Below are positions 23,231 through 30,792 of a stretch of DNA of 38,202 nucleotides, piece by piece. The translations under genes and the position numbers were made by a program. Where the stretch lies: contig CADAEJ010000009.1 in NCBI GenBank assembly GCA_902786965.1, positions 1-38,202 on the forward strand. The letters are read 5' to 3'. Position 1 is the first letter of the stretch. Each line of letters begins with the position of its first letter. The DNA comes from an uncultured Ruminococcus sp. GTDB taxonomy: Bacteria > Bacillota > Clostridia > Oscillospirales > Ruminococcaceae. Under the pieces are notes generated by a model that saw only the letters and a program-made list of their open reading frames with translations, had not been told where the DNA came from and did not search any database.

Positions 23231-25933
23231 GTGTTAGAAATGGCGGCGAAAAACAACGGCACAAGCTCTGCAAAAAAGAATACCGCTAAAAAAACCGCAC
23301 CGGCAAAGTCTGCAAGCGGCGCTAAAAAGTCTGCGGGCAGGACTGCGGGCAAGAAGGCGCAGTCTGCGGCGGACGCCAAAAAGGCTGCAAGGGCAAAGGA
23401 AAACAGGCGGCTGTGGTCGTACATACTGTTCTTTGTCGGCATTTTTGAGCTTTTTGCGACATACATAAAGGGTGACGGCCTGTGGAACAAGCTTTACTGC
23501 TTTAACCGCGGAATGTTCGGCATAAGCGTATTTCTCTTTGCGCCTATGCTTATTTATGTTGCGCTGATGATAGCATCTGATTACAACAAAAATACCGTCC
23601 TTGCCAAGCTGATAGAGGGAACGGTGCTTATGCTGCTGTTCAGCGGCGGCGCACAGATACTTCAGGTCGGCAGCGTGCAGGGCGCATCATTTTTGCGCAA
23701 GATAGAATGGCTGTACGACAGCGGCGTGAAGCTCAAAGGCGGCGGTGTCGCAAGTGCTGTGCTTGGCTGGCCGCTGCTTGCGGCGTTCAAGCGCGTGGGC
23801 GCGGCGATAATCATTATCCTTATGGCGTTTACGTTTATAATGATACTGACCGATATAACCCTGCCGCAGCTTTTCAGGGCAATAACCAAGCCTTTCAAAA
23901 GCGGATACAGGGCAGTCAGCGAGGACAGATACGAGCGCGCCGAAAGGGCAGCGCAGAGGCAGGAAAGCTCCGGGCAGCAGCCTGAACAGATAAATAAAAA
24001 ACAAAGACGCGGCGTGCAGCTTCCGCCCGTGCAGGAGCAAAAGCCTCACAGACGCTTTTTCAGAAAGGGCAAGCCCGATGCGCAGGTGGATTTTGCAAGG
24101 TATCTTGAGGAGGAAAAGAAAGAGCGCGAGCAGGAGTACATCACCGACCATAACGAGTTTGACTTTATGGACATAGATCCTGCCGAGCTCCCGAAGATAG
24201 AGCCAAATCAGACCGAGCAGGAGATACCGCAGCAAAAGCCTGCAAAGAAGAACAAGGAGCTTGAAAGGATAATCGCCAAAGCTGTCGCAAGGGCAGATAA
24301 GCCCGAGCAGGAGAGCAAGGAGGCAAAGACTGCTGAAAAGGCAGAAGAAAAAACCGAGCCGCCTGCCGAGGTACACGTTGAAAAAAGCGGTCAGACGACG
24401 CTTTTCGAGCAGGAGGAAAAGATACCTGCGTACGTTTATCCGCCTGTTGATATACTCAAATACGCAAAGAACAAGACCTCTGCGGAGGTAGTTCAGCAGG
24501 AAATAAACGAAAAGGCTGAAAAGCTCGTTTCCACGCTGGAAACCTATGCCGCTAAATCAAGGATAGTCAGCGTTTTCCACGGCCCATCGGTAACAAGATA
24601 TGAGCTTGAACCCGCAGCAGGCGTAAGAGTAAACAAGATAACGGGACTTTCCGATGACATCGCACTCAACCTTGCTGCAACAAGCGTGCGTATCGCGCCT
24701 GTGCCGGGCAAGCCGTGCATCGGTGTCGAGGTGCCTAACGTAAACAGGGAAATGGTCTCGCTGCGCGAGCTTATCGACAGTGATGAGTACAGAAACTCCA
24801 AGGGCAAGCTGACATTTGCTGTCGGCAAGGACATTGAGGGAAATATCGTTATAGGCGATATCGCAAAAATGCCGCATCTGCTCGTTGCAGGTACTACGGG
24901 TTCAGGTAAGTCGGTGTTTACAAACTCTATCATTCTGAGCATACTGTATCACGCATCACCCGATGAGGTAAAGCTGATACTTATCGACCCTAAAAAAGTC
25001 GAGTTCCCGATATACAACAATATACCGCACCTGCTTATCCCCGTTGTTACCGAGCCTTTGAAGGCGGCAGGCGCGCTGGGCTGGGCTCTCAACGAAACTA
25101 TCAAGCGTTATAACAGGCTTGAGGCTAACCATGTCAAGAGCCTGCACGAATATAACTCGCTTATCCGCAGCGAGCGCAAAAAGCCCGAGGGCGAGCGCAA
25201 CGAGGAGATCGCAAAGCTCGATATCCTGCCGCAGATAGTCATCGTTATCGACGAGTTTGCGGATCTGATGATGGCGGCAAAAAGCGAGGTCGAGGACACC
25301 GTGTGCCGTATCGCGCAGATAGCGCGTGCAGCAGGCATACATATGATAATCGCTACGCAGTCACCGAGAAAGGACGTTATCACGGGACTTATCAAGTCAA
25401 ATATCCCTTCAAGAGTTGCGCTGAGCGTTTCAAGCATTATGGACTCGAGAGTTATCTTTGACTACGGCGGCGCGGAAAAGCTGCTTGGCAACGGCGATCT
25501 GCTGTACAAGCCCGTGGGAATGAAAAATCCTATGCGTATACAAAGCGGCTTTGCTTCGACAAAGGAGATAAACGAGGTAGTTGAGTTCCTCAAGAGCGAG
25601 CATCCGACGCAGTACAGCGAGGAGGTAATGCACGGCGTTGAGGAGAATATACCGCAGCCAAAGGGCGGCTCGGGTGATGATGCGGGCAGCGGCGCTGATG
25701 TTGTTGTCAATGCAGATGATGATCTGATAGATCAGGCTATCTCTATTATCGTGCAGACAGGACAGGCATCGACCTCGTTCCTGCAAAGAAAGCTCAAGCT
25801 CGGTTTTGCAAGGGCTGCAAGGATCATGGACGAGATAGAGGAAATGGGCGTTATCGGTCCGCAGGAAGGCTCAAAGCCGCGCCCTGTGCTGATAAGTCAG
25901 CAGGAATGGATCGAAATGAAAGCAAGAAGATAA
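23231..25933 (+). CDS. ftsK: DNA translocase FtsK/SpoIIIE
   Basis: Septal DNA pump (about 900 residues). An Ala/Lys-rich N-terminal tail (about 1-60, resembling a histone-like tail) precedes four membrane segments (about 65-220). A charged linker with coiled-coil character (about 225-400) follows, then the hexameric motor: Walker A GTTGSGKS (554-561), Walker B IVIVIDE (Asp674, Glu675), and ATQSPRKDVITG. The C-terminal winged-helix gamma domain (about 830-895), which in this family reads KOPS/SRS DNA signals, is intact. GTG 23231 is preferred (AAAGG 5 nt upstream); ATG 23240 and TTG 23204 are alternatives. The next gene follows after 27 bp. Confidence 0.95.
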   Translation: MLEMAAKNNGTSSAKKNTAKKTAPAKSASGAKKSAGRTAGKKAQSAADAKKAARAKENRRLWSYILFFVGIFELFATYIKGDGLWNKLYCFNRGMFGISVFLFAPMLIYVALMIASDYNKNTVLAKLIEGTVLMLLFSGGAQILQVGSVQGASFLRKIEWLYDSGVKLKGGGVASAVLGWPLLAAFKRVGAAIIIILMAFTFIMILTDITLPQLFRAITKPFKSGYRAVSEDRYERAERAAQRQESSGQQPEQINKKQRRGVQLPPVQEQKPHRRFFRKGKPDAQVDFARYLEEEKKEREQEYITDHNEFDFMDIDPAELPKIEPNQTEQEIPQQKPAKKNKELERIIAKAVARADKPEQESKEAKTAEKAEEKTEPPAEVHVEKSGQTTLFEQEEKIPAYVYPPVDILKYAKNKTSAEVVQQEINEKAEKLVSTLETYAAKSRIVSVFHGPSVTRYELEPAAGVRVNKITGLSDDIALNLAATSVRIAPVPGKPCIGVEVPNVNREMVSLRELIDSDEYRNSKGKLTFAVGKDIEGNIVIGDIAKMPHLLVAGTTGSGKSVFTNSIILSILYHASPDEVKLILIDPKKVEFPIYNNIPHLLIPVVTEPLKAAGALGWALNETIKRYNRLEANHVKSLHEYNSLIRSERKKPEGERNEEIAKLDILPQIVIVIDEFADLMMAAKSEVEDTVCRIAQIARAAGIHMIIATQSPRKDVITGLIKSNIPSRVALSVSSIMDSRVIFDYGGAEKLLGNGDLLYKPVGMKNPMRIQSGFASTKEINEVVEFLKSEHPTQYSEEVMHGVEENIPQPKGGSGDDAGSGADVVVNADDDLIDQAISIIVQTGQASTSFLQRKLKLGFARAARIMDEIEEMGVIGPQEGSKPRPVLISQQEWIEMKARR

Positions 25934-25960
25934 ACAGTAAACGAAGGGGGAGTGAGAGCT

Positions 25961-27049
25961 TTGCAGCAAAACAGGAACAAGCTTGGCGGCAGCTCTCGCA
26001 AGCCTGAAAGCTCGGGGGGCAGTACGCAGCTTATATTTATCGGCGTGGGACTGATAGTGCTTGCGCTGCTGATATTTGGCGCACTATTTCTGTTTGGCAG
26101 GGGCGGCGACAGCAGCTCGAAGCCCGAAAGTACATCAAGCGGCGAAAGCACGGCTGAAAGCAGCTTGCAGGGCACAACGCAGACCAAAGCGAGCGAGGGC
26201 TCAAGCTCACAGGCGCAGACGCAAAAGGCTGTAACGACAAGCGCGCAGGAGCAAGACTCTTCGCAGAGCGCAAAGCCCGAAGCTGACGCGCAGATGCAGG
26301 TGCATTTTATCGACGTTGGACAGGGCGACTGTACGCTGATAACCTGCGGCGGCGAGGCTATGCTCGTTGACAGCGGAGAGCGCGATGACGGCGATACGGT
26401 CATAAACTACATCAAAAAGCTGGGCGTGAAGAGCTTTAAATACATTATCGTCACGCACCCGCATACAGACCATATGGGCGAGATGCCGGATATCCTAAAG
26501 GCGTTCAAAACGCAGTATTTCATTATGCCGAAGGTACCCGACAGTATGGTGCCGACGATCATGCGCTACGAAAAAATGCTCAAGCAGGTCAAGGCGCAGG
26601 GGCTTTCTGTCACCTGGTCAAGCGATGCGAGCTATAAGCTGGGCAGCGCCGAGGTCAGAACGTTTACGCCCAAACAGCAGCAGGAGGATCTCAATAACTA
26701 CTCAACGCTTGTCAAGGTCACCTGCGCGGGCAGATCGGTGCTTATCACGGGCGACTGTGAGACAGCGGAGGAAAAGGATATCATGTCGCAGAAGTTCGAC
26801 CTGCGGGCAGATGTTCTGAAAATCGCGCACCACGGAAGCTACGCGGCATCTTCCTACGAGTTCCTTGAAACCGTCGTGCCCGAGTATGCCGTGATATCCT
26901 GCGGAAAGGATAATGACTACGGTCATCCGCACGATTCTGCGATGAAGCGCATACGCAAGAAAGTGAAAAACATCTACATAACCAAGGATAACGGAACAGT
27001 CGTTTTTGACTGCTCGGCAAGCGGTATCAAGGTCAAAGCGCAGAGGTGA
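25961..27049 (+). CDS. Exported/membrane-anchored ComEC-like metallo-beta-lactamase-fold hydrolase
   Basis: A 362-residue protein: a short cytoplasmic start, one membrane segment (about 24-46), a Ser/Gln/Thr-rich linker (about 47-108), then an MBL-fold domain of the ComEC/Rec2-related type. Its opening VHFIDVGQGDC, metal motif HPHTDH (166-171), ITGD and KIAHHGS are intact, as is YGHPH near the end. In ComEC this domain is linked to degrading one DNA strand during uptake, but these single-domain proteins may act on other substrates. The start TTG 25961 is chosen because GGGGGAG lies 8 nt upstream; GTG 25952 touches that site. Followed after 9 bp by a DUF3006-like gene. Confidence 0.88.
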   Translation: MQQNRNKLGGSSRKPESSGGSTQLIFIGVGLIVLALLIFGALFLFGRGGDSSSKPESTSSGESTAESSLQGTTQTKASEGSSSQAQTQKAVTTSAQEQDSSQSAKPEADAQMQVHFIDVGQGDCTLITCGGEAMLVDSGERDDGDTVINYIKKLGVKSFKYIIVTHPHTDHMGEMPDILKAFKTQYFIMPKVPDSMVPTIMRYEKMLKQVKAQGLSVTWSSDASYKLGSAEVRTFTPKQQQEDLNNYSTLVKVTCAGRSVLITGDCETAEEKDIMSQKFDLRADVLKIAHHGSYAASSYEFLETVVPEYAVISCGKDNDYGHPHDSAMKRIRKKVKNIYITKDNGTVVFDCSASGIKVKAQR

Positions 27050-27058
27050 CAGCGGCTT

Positions 27059-27283
27059 ATGGGTTTTGAAATGACTGTTGACAGGATAGAAAAAACGCAG
27101 AAAGGATACGTCATAATCGGCGAGCGCGGCGAAGATGCTGTCAGTATAAAAGTCAGCAGGCTTTGCGGCGTTAAAGAGGGAGATGTTATCCTGGTGAACA
27201 AGGCACGCATAAGAGTGCTTGAAGATAAAACACGGCAAAGACGCGAACATATCATAAAATTGCAGCAGGAATTGTCTGATTAA
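27059..27283 (+). CDS. DUF3006-like small protein
   Basis: A 74-residue protein. FEMTVDRIEKTQKGYVIIGERGEDAVSIKVSRL with a following GVKEGDVI resembles DUF3006, small beta-rich proteins often coded beside ComEC-like hydrolases, which is the case here. A basic helical end (RQRREHIIKLQQEL) follows. ATG 27059 has GAGG 12 nt upstream, within the end of the hydrolase gene. Function unknown; a partner or regulator of the hydrolase is inferred from context only. Confidence 0.75.
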   Translation: MGFEMTVDRIEKTQKGYVIIGERGEDAVSIKVSRLCGVKEGDVILVNKARIRVLEDKTRQRREHIIKLQQELSD

Positions 27284-27298
27284 AGGAGTGCACGCGGT

Positions 27299-28171
27299 AT
27301 GAACAAGGACTTGTTTTCACTAATAGGCGAAAAGCTCCCGTCATTTTCAAAGGGACACAAGCTTATCGCAAATTATATCCTTGCCCACTACGACAAGGCG
27401 GCGTTTATGACGGCGCAGAAGCTGGGCAGGACGGTCGGCGTGAGCGAATCTACGGTCGTGAGGTTTGCCTCGATGCTCGGCTATGACGGCTATCCCGCAC
27501 TGCAGAAAGCTTTGCAGGAAATGATGCGTTCAAGGCTTACGGCGGTGCAGCGTATAGAGGTCACAAGCGACCAGATGAACGGCGAGGACGTGCTTGAAAG
27601 GGTACTCAACCAGGATATCGACAGGATACGCCGCACGCTCGAAGAAACGAGCAAGCAGGATTTCAAAAGCGCGGTCGACCGCATAACTGCGGCGAATACT
27701 ATATACATAGTCGGCACAAGAAGCTCGGCATCGTTAGCTGCGTTTCTTGGCTACTATCTGTCGCTTATCTTTCCGCGCGTAAAGCTCGTGCCGTCTACTA
27801 CGACATCGGAGCTTTTTGAAAGAATAATGCACATTGATGAAAAAGACCTTATGATAGGCATTTCCTTCCCAAGATACTCAAAGCAGACGGTCAAGGCGCT
27901 TGACTTTGCAAAGCACAACGGCGCAAAGGTCGTGGCGATAACCGATTCTGCAAGCTCGCCAATAGCAAAGTATGCGGACAGCCTTTTGCTTGCGCGCAGC
28001 GATATGGCATCCTTTGTCGATTCGCTCGTAGCGCCTCTGAGCCTTATCAATGCGCTCGTTGTCGCAGTTTCGATAAAGAACCGCGACATCGTTTCGGAGA
28101 CCTTTGAAAGACTTGAACGTGTCTGGGACGAGTATGACGTTTACACCAAAAGCGGAGAGGACAATCAATGA
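27299..28171 (+). CDS. RpiR/MurR-family transcriptional regulator
   Basis: A 290-residue regulator. The N-terminal HTH_6 domain (about 1-77; SKGHKLIANYIL, GVSESTVVRFASMLGYDGYPALQ) binds DNA. The C-terminal SIS domain (about 125-255; YIVGTRSSASLAAFLGYYLS, ISFPRYSKQTVKAL, VVAITDSASSPIAKYAD) usually senses a phosphosugar. The effector cannot be told. ATG 27299 has GGAG 10 nt upstream, and the stop overlaps the next start by 4 bp (ATGA). No sugar gene lies nearby, so a remote target is likely. Confidence 0.92.
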   Translation: MNKDLFSLIGEKLPSFSKGHKLIANYILAHYDKAAFMTAQKLGRTVGVSESTVVRFASMLGYDGYPALQKALQEMMRSRLTAVQRIEVTSDQMNGEDVLERVLNQDIDRIRRTLEETSKQDFKSAVDRITAANTIYIVGTRSSASLAAFLGYYLSLIFPRVKLVPSTTTSELFERIMHIDEKDLMIGISFPRYSKQTVKALDFAKHNGAKVVAITDSASSPIAKYADSLLLARSDMASFVDSLVAPLSLINALVVAVSIKNRDIVSETFERLERVWDEYDVYTKSGEDNQ

Positions 28172-29412
28172 TGCGGGACTGCGTTATCATCGGCGGCGGT
28201 GCAGCAGGGCTTATGTGTGCGGTGCAGACTGCGCGGCGCGGCAAAAGTGTCACGCTGATAGAGCATATGGACGGCTGCGGAAGAAAGCTTGCGATAACGG
28301 GCAAGGGCAGATGCAATGTCACCAATAACTGCGATGTTGAAACGGTGCTTGCCAATATACCGCGCAATCCGCGGTTTATGTACTCGGCACTCAACGGTTT
28401 TTCGCCCGATGATACTATGGCTTTTTTCGAGAGCCTTGGCGTAAAGCTGAAAACAGAGCGCGGCAACAGGGTCTTTCCGCAGAGCGATGATGCAAAGGAG
28501 ATAGTATCCGCGCTTGTTAAAGCCGCAAAAGAGGCGGGCGTGGATATCGTCTATGACGAGGCGCGCTCTCTTATCACGCAGGACGGTGCCGTAAAGGGCG
28601 TTAAGACCGCACAGGGCGAATACCCTGCACGCTGCGTTGTTGTCGCATCCGGCGGCAGGTCATATCCCAAAACAGGCTCAACGGGTGACGGGTACAGGTT
28701 TGCAAAGCAGGTCGGACATACCGTCACGGCGATAACACCGTCGCTTTGCCCCGTTGTAACCGTGCATAGCGAGGAATGTGCATCGGCAATGGGACTCTCG
28801 CTGAAGAACTGCACCCTTTCGCTTTTTGAGCAGGGCAGAAAAAAGCCCGTGTACAGCGAGCTTGGCGAAATGCTTTTCACGCATTTCGGGATTTCGGGAC
28901 CGCTGGTGCTTTCAGCAAGCGCGCATATAGCAAGCCCCGAAAAGAAAAGCTACCTCTTTGAGATAGACTTAAAGCCCGCGTTGAGCGACAATCAGCTTGA
29001 CGAGCGCATACTTCGCGATTTTGCACAGTTTGAGAACAGGGAGTTCCAAAACAGCCTTGTAAAGCTGCTGCCCGCAAAAATCATACCGATAATCGTAAAG
29101 CGCAGCGGGATAGACCCGACCAAGCGCGTGAACCAGATAACAAAAGAGGAAAGGCAGGCGCTTGTGCGCGCCGTAAAACACCTTGATCACACGCTTTTGC
29201 GCTTTCGCCCGATCGACGAGGCGATAGTCACACGCGGCGGAGTAAAGGTGAGCGAGATAGACCCGAAAACTATGCAGTCAAAGCTTTGCTCGGGGCTGTA
29301 CTTTATCGGCGAGGTGCTTGATGTTGACGCCTATACAGGCGGCTTCAATCTTCAGATAGCGTTCTCAACAGCGCATAGCTGCGCAGTCCACATAGCTTGT
29401 GAAAATACCTGA
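28168..29412 (+). CDS. BaiN/HI0933-family FAD-dependent oxidoreductase
   Basis: A 414-residue flavoprotein. The FAD-binding GGGAAGL motif (residues 9-15) opens the protein, followed by GRKLAITGKGRCNVTN, the most diagnostic block of the HI0933/YhiN/BaiN family, and a closing TGGFNLQIAFSTAH. Family members include BaiN, which has been linked to bile-acid dehydroxylation, but most have no known substrate and this one should not be assumed to act on bile acids. The start overlaps the regulator stop (ATGA), so translation is coupled. Confidence 0.92.
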   Translation: MMRDCVIIGGGAAGLMCAVQTARRGKSVTLIEHMDGCGRKLAITGKGRCNVTNNCDVETVLANIPRNPRFMYSALNGFSPDDTMAFFESLGVKLKTERGNRVFPQSDDAKEIVSALVKAAKEAGVDIVYDEARSLITQDGAVKGVKTAQGEYPARCVVVASGGRSYPKTGSTGDGYRFAKQVGHTVTAITPSLCPVVTVHSEECASAMGLSLKNCTLSLFEQGRKKPVYSELGEMLFTHFGISGPLVLSASAHIASPEKKSYLFEIDLKPALSDNQLDERILRDFAQFENREFQNSLVKLLPAKIIPIIVKRSGIDPTKRVNQITKEERQALVRAVKHLDHTLLRFRPIDEAIVTRGGVKVSEIDPKTMQSKLCSGLYFIGEVLDVDAYTGGFNLQIAFSTAHSCAVHIACENT

Positions 29413-29427
29413 AAGGAATGAAAAATC

Positions 29428-30792
29428 ATGAAAATAAATGTTGCCCTTGACGGACCTTCGGGCGCAGGAAAATCCACGATAGCAAAGGCGGTCGCTAAAA
29501 AGCTGGAGTATGTTTATGTAGATACGGGCGCGCTTTACCGCACTATCGCGTACTATGTCATCTCCTGCGGGATCGACGTAAAGGACGAGGCTGCGGTAGT
29601 TTCCTGCCTTGACAAGATAAAGATCGAGCTGAAATACATCGGCGGCGCACAGCACGTTATGCTCGGCACAGAGGACGTTTCGGACAAGATAAGAACCCCC
29701 GAGATCTCAATGGGTGCCTCGGCTGTTTCGGCTATACCCAAGGTAAGAGAGTTCCTGTTCGGATTGCAGCAGGATATCGCAAAGCATAATAACATCATTA
29801 TGGACGGGCGCGATATCGGTACCGTTGTGCTGCCCAACGCGCAGGTGAAGATATTCCTCACCGCAGCGGCGGAGGAAAGAGCGAACAGGCGCTTTAAAGA
29901 GCTTCAGGAAAAGGGCGACCCGTCTACCTACGAGCAGGTGCTTGAGGATATAAAGCAGCGCGATTACAACGATACCCACAGGGATATCGCACCGCTGAAA
30001 AAGGCGGACGATGCAATTGAGGTCGATTCGACCAATATGACGCTTGATGAGGTCATCAGCACTATCGTAAAGATCATCGAGGATAAGACCGCAGGCGAGG
30101 GCGGCGGCGATGACGGCGAAAAGAAATCTATTCGTGCGACACGCGAGCTTATGCCCGTGCGCCCGATAAGCAAAAAGAAAAAACTGACGTTTATAAAGCT
30201 GTTTTTCTATAACATCCTGCGCTACATAACTATCTTTGTCTACCACTGCTACTATAACATCAAGTGGGAGGGCAAGGAGAATGTCCCCAAGGACGGCGGA
30301 AATATTTTTGCCTCCAACCACCGCAGCTATCAGGACCCTGTGTTCACAGCGCTCGGAGCAAGAGTGCCTATATCGTATATGGCGAAAGAGGAACTTTTCC
30401 ATAAAAACGTCTTTTTTACGGGACTTATCAAGCTGTTCGGCGCTTTCCCCGTTGTAAGAGGCAAGGGCGATATGCAGGTCATCGACACCTCTATCGAAAA
30501 GCTTGAAAAGGGCAGAAATCTGGAGATATTCCCCGAGGGTACCCGCTCTAAGGACGGAAAGGTAGGCAAGGGCAAAACAGGCGTTGCACTTATCGCCGCC
30601 GTTGCGCAGACTAAAGTCATCCCCGTGGGAATAAACTTTGAGGGTGAAAAGCTTAAATTCAGAAGCAAGGTAGTTGTCAGATACGGCAAGCCCATTATTC
30701 CCTCTGAAATAGGAGTAACAGGCACAACTGCCAAGGATTTGAAAAAAATCAAGAATGAGATAATGAAAGGCATAACTGAACTGGTGCATTAA
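29428..30792 (+). CDS. Fused cytidylate kinase and 1-acylglycerol-3-phosphate acyltransferase
   Basis: A 454-residue two-enzyme protein. Residues 1-222 are a complete CMP/dCMP kinase (Cmk): P-loop GPSGAGKST (9-17), VDTGALYR, GRDIGTVV, and QRDYNDTHRDIAPLKKADDA. A Gly/Asp-rich then basic linker (about 223-255) leads to a PlsC-type acyltransferase (about 256-454) with NHRSYQD (297-303, the HX4D catalytic motif) and EGTR (370-373). The first makes CDP for nucleotide pools, the second phosphatidic acid; CTP and phosphatidic acid meet in CDP-diacylglycerol synthesis, a possible reason for the fusion. ATG 29428 follows GAAAGGA. The frame is unbroken through the linker. The next gene begins directly after the stop codon. 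Confidence 0.93.
   Translation: MKINVALDGPSGAGKSTIAKAVAKKLEYVYVDTGALYRTIAYYVISCGIDVKDEAAVVSCLDKIKIELKYIGGAQHVMLGTEDVSDKIRTPEISMGASAVSAIPKVREFLFGLQQDIAKHNNIIMDGRDIGTVVLPNAQVKIFLTAAAEERANRRFKELQEKGDPSTYEQVLEDIKQRDYNDTHRDIAPLKKADDAIEVDSTNMTLDEVISTIVKIIEDKTAGEGGGDDGEKKSIRATRELMPVRPISKKKKLTFIKLFFYNILRYITIFVYHCYYNIKWEGKENVPKDGGNIFASNHRSYQDPVFTALGARVPISYMAKEELFHKNVFFTGLIKLFGAFPVVRGKGDMQVIDTSIEKLEKGRNLEIFPEGTRSKDGKVGKGKTGVALIAAVAQTKVIPVGINFEGEKLKFRSKVVVRYGKPIIPSEIGVTGTTAKDLKKIKNEIMKGITELVH

Noticed and set aside
25430-25786. Antisense frames within ftsK and other large genes
   Set aside because: They mirror the codon structure of the real gene on the opposite strand and lack ribosome sites or recognisable products.
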